The notes under the pieces were generated by a model. The model saw only the letters and a program-made list of their open reading frames with translations, did not search any database and was not told the origin of the DNA. Below are positions 51,001 through 60,800 of a DNA stretch of 64,000 nucleotides, one piece after another. Where the stretch lies: NCBI GenBank assembly GCA_916613615.1, contig OU744725.1:56924575-56988574 (forward strand). The letters run 5' to 3'. Made by a program: the position numbers and the translations under genes. Origin of the DNA: Steromphala cineraria (taxonomy: Eukaryota > Mollusca > Gastropoda > Trochida > Trochidae). The stretch's first letter is position 1; the number at the start of each line of letters is the position of its first letter.

Positions 51001-53063
51001 TCAAGAATTTATGAAGGGGAGATTTGCTGTACAGATCGGAGACTCTAATCCATTTGGAAGAATTCCAGTTGACCAAACCACAGAAGAGACTGTGAACAGA
51101 GACACTCAGACGCCAGGAGGCACATGCAGATTCAGTTTGAAGCAAGGCCCTGTCTCAAGATACTATCTTACATCAGAATTTAGATGTGAATATGTCCGCC
51201 TCTTTCACAACATGTTAGGCATGAACAATACTGATCTCCAACATTCTGACCTGACAAAAACTAGAATTGTAAAGGATGAGGCAAGCGTTGCATCCCTTGT
51301 AGAAGTAATTGAAGACTTCATGAATCCCTTTGACACACTTCAACAACAAGATCTTGTCAACATTGCAAATGCCACACTGTCCCCAAAGGAAATTGCAGAA
51401 GATCTCAAGTCAGCCAGAGAAATTGGAGAGACATCATACTCAGCATTCCGAAAAGACAGACTAGAATCAACATCACCAAAGGTAAATTTCCATGATCGTC
51501 TACCAAAACACAAGTTGAAAACTTTTTCAAACATCAAGAAATGAAAGAGAATCAAAGCAAGTGGAAGAGAACTAATTCTAAAAACAACAACTTCTCTTTT
51601 TGGAACCATGCTGCTTATGGCTCAATCCAGACATCTTGACATGAAATCTGTTCTCTGCTATTCTTACGGACCACTGCCTTGGAGTCTAGCAACACCTGAT
51701 GGCTTGCCACGGAAAACCAACAAATCAGCCTTAGGAAGGGAAATCCTTAAAGAAGCTAGAGCAGTTGAAAATGCCGATGAAGTAGATGTGTGTGTCATTG
51801 ATGGGATGGCTCTTGTCCAGAAAGTGAAGGGTGACAATAGAACTTTTTCAGATCTTGCCAAAGCTATCCTAGCCATGGCATTGCGGGAAGGTGGTACTTG
51901 TCATCGATTGGACATTGTCTTTGATGTGTACAGGGAGAACTCTATCAAAACTGTGGAAAGGGAAACCGATCATTGTCTCAGCCGAGCATTCAGTATGAAG
52001 GTATATCTGGGAAGCAAATCATCCACCAATGGAGAAAGTTCCTCGCCCACATGCCAAACAAGTCAAATCTCATTCTCTTTCTAACAAGTCATTGGACAGA
52101 AGAGGATTGCCTCTATATGATTCAGGACAAACAGCTGTATGTTACATGTGGGACAAAGTGTTACAAGATCACACCTGACTCTAAAGGAGACGTCAAGGAG
52201 CTGTCATCCAACCATGAAGAGGCAGACACCCGAATACTTCTCCATGTCCATCATGCTGCTCAGAATGGCTGCCGCCATGTCAGGGTTGTTTCTGATGATA
52301 CTGATGTTTTGGTACTTTGTCTTGCTTTCCAATCTGAAATCGATGCCAATATTGTTGTGAAAGTTGGCACGAAAACACGTGTAAGATACTATGACATTTT
52401 CCATCTGTCAACAATTCTTGGACTGTCTGTGTGCTCCTCCCGCATCGGCCTACATGCATTAACCGGCTGTGACAGTGTCAGTGCATTTGCAGGACAAAGA
52501 AAGCTATTTGCACTGAAACAGTTGAGATCCAAACAAAATTGGAAAGATACTCTATCAACATTGGGTGACCATTGGCAAATGACAAAAGAAACAGTTATGC
52601 TGGTTGAAGGGCGTGTGTGCCAGCTCTACTCAAGTAAGACAAATGTGCAAGACATCAATCAACTTCGATACCAGACATTTGTGATCCACAAAGGAAAGAT
52701 GGAGCCCCACCAGTTACCTCCATGTGGTGATGCACTACAAAGCATATTCAACGTGCAAACTACCAAGCTGCCGTTTGGAAAAGAAGCCTGATTGCAAGTC
52801 CGGAAATCCCAACGCCTATTGGACATGGATGGAAGCTGGAGGATGACAAGTGGACCATCGACTGGATGGATGGCAAACCAGCACCAGACAGTGTACTTGA
52901 ACTTATCTCATGTTCATGCAGAAAAACCTGTAACAGTCAGTGCCCCTGTGTTTTGAATAGACTGAAGTGCTCAGAACTGTGTAAGCTGAAAGACTGTGAG
53001 AATCAGGATGGTGAGGAGGATGTGCTACCTGATATCGAGGAACCGCAGGAGATGGATTTCTAG
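48058..53063 (+). mobile_element. Decayed DNA transposon, probably Academ type (right end not found)
   Basis: The left end CACATATTCTCAATGAAAGT resembles the 28-bp terminal repeat of the 2.13-kb element at 38746-40875. Homology continues for roughly 500 bp, for example GTCGCCCACAAGAG, GTTGACAAAGCAGC and CCCGTGAGTTGTA in both. A broken coding region follows from 48584. The product has an XPG/PIN-like region and cysteine clusters, the combination I recall for Academ transposons, which also make 3-4-bp target duplications. No matching right terminal repeat could be found up to 54.5 kb, so the copy is probably truncated there. Confidence 0.65.
48584..53063 (+). pseudogene. Transposon protein with XPG/PIN-like nuclease region and CXC tail, multiply disrupted
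   Basis: One long protein can be followed across all three frames. In-frame stops: TAA at 48899, TAG at 49238, TGA at 51542. Frameshifts near 50190, 50425, 50785, 52000 and 52765. N-terminal part: cysteine/histidine motifs YHRKCRQLF, CIFC and KYHRSCYRIYTK, which look like a zinc-binding unit. Near 52213-52494: HEEADTRILLHV, then VVSDDTDVLVLCL, then GLHALTGCDSVSAFAG. This order of acidic motifs resembles XPG/FEN1-type PIN nucleases. From 52765: VWKRSLIASPEIPTPIGHGW and DWMDGKPAPDSVL. The C-terminus has SCSCRKTCNSQCPC, KCSELC and LKDCEN, a tesmin/TSO1-like CXC pattern. Similar large proteins occur as repeated families in invertebrate and fish genomes. Catalytic competence is excluded by the breaks. 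Confidence 0.85.
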
Positions 53064-54692
53064 TTCTTCATATGAATGTTTTGTATTTTGAATTATGAGG
53101 TATTAGGAACACTTGTGAAGTTAATGTATGAATAGTAGTGAACAACATTACCATGAGTCAAGATAAGTATTTCATGCAACAACAATGAGTGCTAAATTTG
53201 TAAATATCCTTTCAAATGTTCATGTTTGCTATCTTAATTCAATATACATTGTAAATGAATAATTTTGTTAACAATGAAAAGGAAAATACTTTTTAAAAAG
53301 TCATGATTGTCATATATATGTTCCCAAATATTTAAATGTTCAAAATATTATAATCTCAAAGACTGATATTGACAAGCTATTCAAGGCACTATGTTGTACT
53401 GATCTTGCCTATCTGTTGTTGCCACACTGAACCAGTCACTAGTCTTCAAATAGCAAGTCATTATTGTGATTATATTAATGAAAATTGCACAAAACATGTT
53501 TCTGAGATTGAATATGAAGTTTAGAGAATGTTAATATTTTGATGAGCTATTTGACTTTGTATATGTACTGAAAACTGTTGAAATATAAGTACTTTTATGA
53601 AGATTTTGAAAACCCCTTGTTTCCATGGCAACCGTAACAGATTCAAAGAAAATATTTCATATTTTATGGTTTACAGTAAATAATTATTGCTGAATAAATA
53701 AATAAAATTGTTATTAAAATGATTATTTATTCAAAGAGCATGTTTGTAATTATTTCAATGAAGTAACGTGTAACACATGGAAAGAAAGATGAAAATCGGC
53801 AAGATCGGAAGGGGTAACTTTGGGGAGTCACTGATACTCTAAGCTACTCAATAGAAGTTGCTATCATATTTTTTTTTAAACAATGGATCATATACCTTTA
53901 AAAAATTAAATGATCACAATGCCACCTTTAATGGTAATGATGACCAATTTTGGGGGTCGTACCTGATGGACTAATATGTTCATTACAATCTTTGACTTCA
54001 TTTTGACTTTTTACTTCTCGCCACATTAATTTCAATGTCTTCAATCTGTGTGGTGACGGTGTATGTGAACTCATTCGAGGACTTTCTGGCTGGCTGCCAA
54101 TAAAACAGAGAATCAAGTTCAAGCTGCTTACAACATAATATAGAAGTTTTATCAATTAATATTATCTCTATATCTGCATGCACATTTTGTTCAAATATGT
54201 ACTGTACAAGTGAGTCATATGGCCTTGAATTCAGGAAATAATGCTATTAATTAATTGGTATGATTTGGTTCGCAAAATTTAAAACAAATATATGAGGACT
54301 GCATGCATGCACCTTTGAAACAATTGCAGTTCCAACTGCATTTTTTAGTTCTCATATTGAATTTTTTCAGATAGAAGTAGAAACTATAAGTGTTAATTTC
54401 CTTTATCGTGAATATAACGTTTGAATAATTTGACAACGACTGGCCGATTAGCAGACGACCGAAAAGATGAGAATGAAAAATGGTAATTGTACAGTAAGTC
54501 GGTCAAACTGGATCCGGCAACGTAAGCTCTGTAGTTTGCGAGGCTACGAATCAAAGAAAGCCAAAACGCTATTTTTAGCGGGGTTCATCAGAAAACAAAC
54601 ACTTTTAGTTATCTCCCTTGAATCTTGTCGCGTGCAGTTTTGCACCTTCATTTGTTTGTTTCTGGTAGTTTGTTTACAAATACTGTAAAATT
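53064..54692. other. Spacer between the transposon remnant and DNAJC8
   Basis: AT-rich to about 54.4 kb, then GC rises toward the DNAJC8 start as expected for a promoter and leader. No TATA box or right transposon terminus recognised. A splice-acceptor-like TTTTATTGGCAG on the minus strand near 54100 precedes a short open frame of unknown meaning. Confidence 0.5.
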
Positions 54693-54806
54693 ATGGCGGC
54701 GCCTCCTTTGCCGCAAAACCCAGTAGTTCCACCTCCTTTACCACCGAGCGGCTCTGGGAATAATCCGCCTGAAAAATCTGTGGCATTTGATGAGTTCTAT
54801 CAGCAG
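54693..54806 (+). CDS. DNAJC8: DNAJC8 exon 1
   Basis: 114 nt from the ATG; 38 codons ending VAFDEFYQQ before donor GTAATG. Pro-rich N-terminus; the end matches human EAFMTFYSEV. Confidence 0.95.
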
Positions 54807-57800
54807 GTAATGAAAGTGTCAAAATTGTGTTGTTGACATTCTATTAAAAACTTTCTTCTTCTAAATTTACAAAATTAAATTATGCAAACACATGTTTTAT
54901 TCTCTTTTACTTTCTGATTGTCGGGTTAAAACATAGAAAACATTGTTCATGGCCAATCATGGGTAAATTGAACTTTTTGTAAATATGTTCAAACCTGAAG
55001 CCTTTAGGTGAAGAAGGAAGAAAAGGTTACTGACTAGGCCTACTCTTTGTAGGTGTTTACACACATCCTGTCTCAGAGTACGAACGTTACGCTAACTCCA
55101 TTAATCTGTACCCTGGGCTCAGAACCTAGATTCGCTCGCGTGGCCCGACTTGGGATATAGCCAATCAAATTTTTTTCTCATTGAAATTTTATCGAGAAGG
55201 TGGCGATTACAGATTAATGGAGTTAACGTAACGTTCGTACCCTGAGACAGGATGAGGTGGAAAAGATTAAGATGTTAACTAGAGTTGTGATGACGTGGAC
55301 ATGTCACCATACAATACATGTTATGATACGGATACAATAGTATACAATACATGTTATGATACGGATACAATACAATACATGTTGCGATACTCATTTTTTC
55401 AATGGATTTCATTTAAAAATTCCAACATACTTATACAGACATCTTGAATAGTTTTAGTAAATAATTTAAATTCAAAGTCAACAATACCTTTCAAAAGACA
55501 GACATTGTATCACTACACTGTAGCGTCAGTTTAAGTATTAAGATTCTTAATGTATTGATATATCATCACAATTAACTCTAATGTGAACTATTATTGACAA
55601 TCAATCAGTTCAATTGTCAACAGATAATTTGCAATCATAATATGATAAATAAAATACATGTATAAGGACATGATGGCTATTTACTGACTGTAGTAAACAA
55701 ATGAATTATATTCAGACCTAATTGTACCGCGGCATTCATCCTGAATGGCTCTTGAATAAAGATACAAGCGACAACAAGAAAACATTCTAATTCATGGACA
55801 TTATGGTATTTTCAAGGGTACACATTATTATAATGATAAAAAGTAACACTTGTTGTCAGAAACATCAAGTACCTCAATACAAGGGGGTCACCATCTTCCT
55901 ACGCAGAGCCTAAAAGGCCAGTTACCAAACTGTCAGTGTTTGGAAACTGGCCTTTTAGGCTCTGCGTAGGAAGATGGGGGGTCACAGGCTAAATATTTAC
56001 AAAAATAACCTTTGGTAACGTTTGGTTAGACCTCTATAATGTGGAAATAATATTATGCTTTGAAAGCTTTGTTATGTTTTCATTAATTTCAACTTCCTAC
56101 AAATGAATTTTCCTGAAATGTAAACTCTGTTTGTGTTTAAATTTAACATGTTCTCCCCTTGATTTCTCTCCCTTTGACTGTATGAGATATGCACTGTGTT
56201 ACCAGATAAAGCCTTACAAGAATTGATCATGCATCCATTACACCAATAAAACTACATGGAACCAAATATTTGTTTTCAGGTGAAAGCAATTGAACACAGA
56301 GATTCTGTCTTGACTCCCAAACAGCAGATTGATCGTCTCAACAGGCCAGGTTCAACCTACTTCAACCTCAACCCTTTTGATGTAAGTATGTGATAAGACT
56401 ACGGGATACACTGCGTATCTGTGTATTTTACGCAATAAAATCATTAAAAACCCAATTAGTTTAAATGCTTGGAGTACAGATACGCAGACATTGTCATTAA
56501 AACCCAAAAGAACTGTACGCAAATGGATATCATAACTCTTCAAAATATGAATATCCAGTGCTTTAAACATTTATGTAAGTATCATTACATTTTAAAGGTA
56601 ATGTTTGTATGCAGAGAAATACCGATTTATATTAAATCTTGAGAGTACATTTCTCATGTGCAATACCCGATTGTCTGAAATCAAGTACCGTATATGACCG
56701 GGTATAAGCCGAGAAATTGACACCAGAAATTAGGGGGTCAGAGAGGGGGGTCGGTCTATACCTGAGTTATATGATGCAGATGAAAAAAATCAAGAGACCA
56801 AGCACGAGTATCGTCAGCCCAGCGAGTTAGCGAGTCGATGTTTACACAGGAAGCAACATGCACAATCATCGAGGTCATTTCTATATTGAACTTGTAAAAT
56901 AAAAATACTTTTGTTGTGTTGTTTATTTTAATGAAAATATACAAAGAGAAATTGAAAATTATATAAAGATATATTAATATGAAATATTCAAGAAACCTTC
57001 ACGCTGTTAGATTTCGGCAGATCAATGTGGCTTCACTCGCATCCACGATCGGCAATTGAAACCCGGTTTTTAAAATATTATCAAGAGTTATCACTTCAAA
57101 AGGCTTGTTGTCCATTTTAAAGTAATATTAAGACATATTTGCGAACTTATCAATCATATCTGATCGAAATTCAATCAAATCTTTGTCAAAGATACACTCG
57201 TGAAAGCACGATGTTTTACATTGCTTTGAATTTCAATCGTAATTTCGTGACGACGAATAACATTCCTTTTATAACTTTTTGCTCATGGTTATATTTCTGA
57301 TCGTTATTCTTCGACTTTTCAATTAACTACATGTTAATTTTGAAAATATAAAATATAGAAAACGTGTAAGAAAATCTGATATATTTACACATTTAATATT
57401 GTATCTACAAAATGTTGTCATGAAATTATTACGACCACGTTTATGTTTCGTAGATCTTTTTTAAACCGACTTGCTGATTGGTTGACCTACATAATTTAGC
57501 CAATGAAAAGGCTTGTAACAAATATCTCATTTCCAGCAAACACTTCATGCACCAAAGGTTGTTGACTGTCGTTCGTAAACAATTTGCCGAGAATAATATG
57601 TTATATGATTAAAACAAACAACAAACACCGTAAGTGAACACTTATAATTTCTTTTATAGTTTTTTAAAATAATATACGTCTTAAAATTAACGTGTCATTT
57701 GATGATTCATGAGCTTTTAGTTTCTATGCAACGGGCATCATATCGACTTACTGTCAGCAAAATAGATCTGCGAAGAGGGGGGTCGGTCTATACATGAGAT

Positions 57801-60800
57801 ACTAGGTTTTGACTGGAATTTGGGGGGTTGAGAAAGGGGGTCGGTTTATATGCGGGGTCGGCTTATACCCGGTCATATACGGTAAGTACAATTTTACTGA
57901 TGTAGACGATCAAAATCGAAAATACTCAATTGTTACCAAAACAGGGTTAAAAAATTATCTTAAGCACCGAGACAATGGTGAAAAGATTAGACAAAAAGTC
58001 ATGTCAATTTCGTTTAAACTAATTTGGCTTTTAAGGACTTTGTTGCGTAAAAATACACAGGTTATCTGGAGCACTACTGGGTAACTATATGAAACTTAAG
58101 CTGTTCTTATGTTATTCTAGAAAGAAATAAAACATTTATAAATCTCATGCATTGAAATTGATTGAATTTGAACATGTCTGTTAAATTTTAACAATAAGAA
58201 TCATTAGCTTTGCCAAGTCATGCTTAGCTGTCCATGCTTATAGCAGCAATAGTTGGTTTATTCCTTAATCATATATGTTTCTATCTGCTTTGTTTAATTG
58301 TAAAAAGATATAGTTGTTATATCATACATATTGATTGCATGTTTTGTACTTTTTTTGGGAAGGTTTTACAAGTTGACCCAGATCAACCACTTGCAGATGT
58401 CAAGAAAAAATACAGACAGGTAAGTGTTTGAAACATACACAATTATTTATTACTAAGAAACTCAGAAGAATGTCCTATTGTTTCTTTAAAAATGAGACTA
58501 TTTTGTTCAGTGGTTATTGAAAGAAGCTGTCATAGTCTTGTCAACTTGTTGTTTATTTTCAGATGTCAATATTGGTCCATCCTGACAAGAATCTAGACGA
58601 CAAAGACAGATCGCAGAAAGCTTTTGAAGGTAAAGAATATCCTTCAGCACAAAAGTCAGAATTAGTACTAGCCCAGTATCCCAGTAGCCCACATTCTCTC
58701 CCCACAGAGGCAGATCAAGTCATGTTGATTTAGCCTCTGTTCTATTACGCCGAAATCCGTCCGTTCAGGCAGTTTCCCCTGGCGGAAAAAACCCCGCATC
58801 ACAATCCATTTGAATTTCCTACAACGCTTCTCGCATGGAAAGGGTGGTTCATAACACAATGCTTTTGCCTTGATTCAGTTGCCAAAACGATAATTTAAAA
58901 ACAGCGTCGCTGATTGCACAACTAACTTTGATTGCCTCCAATCAGGCATCTCCCATTCTATCCCACAAAGTCGGCGTTATAGAACAGAGGCTAAATCAAG
59001 TTTTAATCTACATGACTTGATCTGCCTCTGTGGGGAGAGAATGAGTAGCCCATGGCTAGTGAAAGAGATGCTGGGCTAGTAAAGTGCAATCATTGGTAGT
59101 CCGAAGGACTAGTTTAATTTAGAGAAATTACGATTATATCTGTGTATTTGGCTAGTCAGAATATCTTTGAGCTAGTGCTAGAATGGCTAGTACCCCAATA
59201 GGACTAATTTTGACCCCTGAAAGTCAATAGATGAAATAATACAAATGAGAAAGATAGTAAGGTGAAAGTAAAAGTACAGAATTTTTTTTTGGGGAAGTCC
59301 TGTACCTATTTTTGGAGTCGTGAAAATCATTCTGAAACATGGTTTTCATTAAGACATTGGAAGTTTGTATCATAACGATACTGTGTCCTTGACATTTCTG
59401 CATCAAATACTCGGAGTGTTGAATTTCATTGAAACTTTGAGTGCGTATTCAGAATGCCATTGCCATAGGTTTTTTAAGTTCATAATTTTTATTTTGCCAG
59501 TTTTGCCATCACTGTGCTAATCCACCACACTACCATGCACAGAAAAATATTTGACTAAATTTTAAAAAAATAATCTATACCACTTCTACTTTTCACTGAT
59601 ATTTCTCTACTTAAATTGGTTGGTGAAGTTTCTTCCCAAAAAAAATTTACTTTATGGAAACATTTTCATAAAATATATTATTAAGGCCCTACCTCTTTAA
59701 TTTGTGAAGGGTTTCAGCAACATTGTCATGCTATGAACTCAATTGGAAATGTTTATTGCAGCATTGAACAAATCATATAAAACCTTGGAAAATGAAGAGG
59801 GCTTGAAAAGATGTAAGGAGATTGTGGATGAAGCAAAAATACGCACTGATGAAATGGTAAGAAGTATTACTTATCATTAACCCACAGAAGGCAGTGTATA
59901 GAATAGATTTGAAACCTAGGCTGTCCTGAAAATTAATTGGTCAATTCCTTAGGGAAAAATATGGGAAAAAATGAATGAAAAGTTACCAGTCCTGACCAAA
60001 AAGGAACCAGTCCTGGCAAAAATTAGCCAGTCAAGGACTGGCGGACGGGCTATATTTTAAACACTGCAGAAGGGGGTGTGAAAGTTTGAGTTCTGTCCAT
60101 GAGCGTGTCTGTCCATCCAAGTAAACAACAACTTTTCTCGGGAACTGTCTGACATTGGTTTGCGAAATGTTACATGTGGCTTCATGGTATTAATAGCTTG
60201 ATGCAGTTCAGAAAATTTCCAGCATGCTGGAATACCTTGATGGAGTTTGAAAATGAAAAGTACGCAATTATTTTTTCTTTTTGATTTATTGCATTTGTCC
60301 TGTTTATTTGACTGAATCGAGAGCATATATTCCTCGGAAACTGTTTCAAATCACACAGCCACATTTGGTGTGTGCCTGTAGAGAATTAATACTTGATGAA
60401 GCTAAAATGAAGACCAGGCAATTATTTCGTCCTAAGAAATTGCAATTTTGCTGTTTTTAACGTATCTGACATGGAATGTTGAAGACTGTCTTCATGTTTT
60501 ATTTAGTCTTATGTCTGTATCACAAACTGGAATTGGCAAACAAAATTGACTTTTCTCTGAGCTAGTAATGCCTTTGATTAAGTTTGATAAATCTTATCGT
60601 TAAAATAATAATTAAAAAATCTTGTTCAAATTATTTTGGACAATCAACAACCTCCATTGTTCTCATTATGATTTATCCCCCAAATTATAAACTGTTTGTT
60701 TCAGTCTGTTCTCATAACAGATGTTCTGTTTAAAGGGGCAGTAGCATGTTTTTTGACAAAATAATATTTTCTATTTTTCACTGATAACTGTACGGTAATG

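Noticed and set aside
53998..54110. Possible minus-strand terminal exon (NEFTYTVTTQIEDIEI) with an acceptor TTTTATTGGCAG
   Set aside because: No family recognised, and upstream exons would have to run antisense through the DNAJC8 start; kept only as a remark.
54693..54806. Choosing an upstream start for DNAJC8 at 54467
   Set aside because: That open frame ends in a stop before 54693 and is in a different frame; the ATG at 54693 leads straight into the conserved protein.
57809..58084. 91-codon plus-strand open frame at the right end of the TA-flanked element
   Set aside because: Starts inside the TIR element and shows no domain; likely chance in AT-rich sequence.
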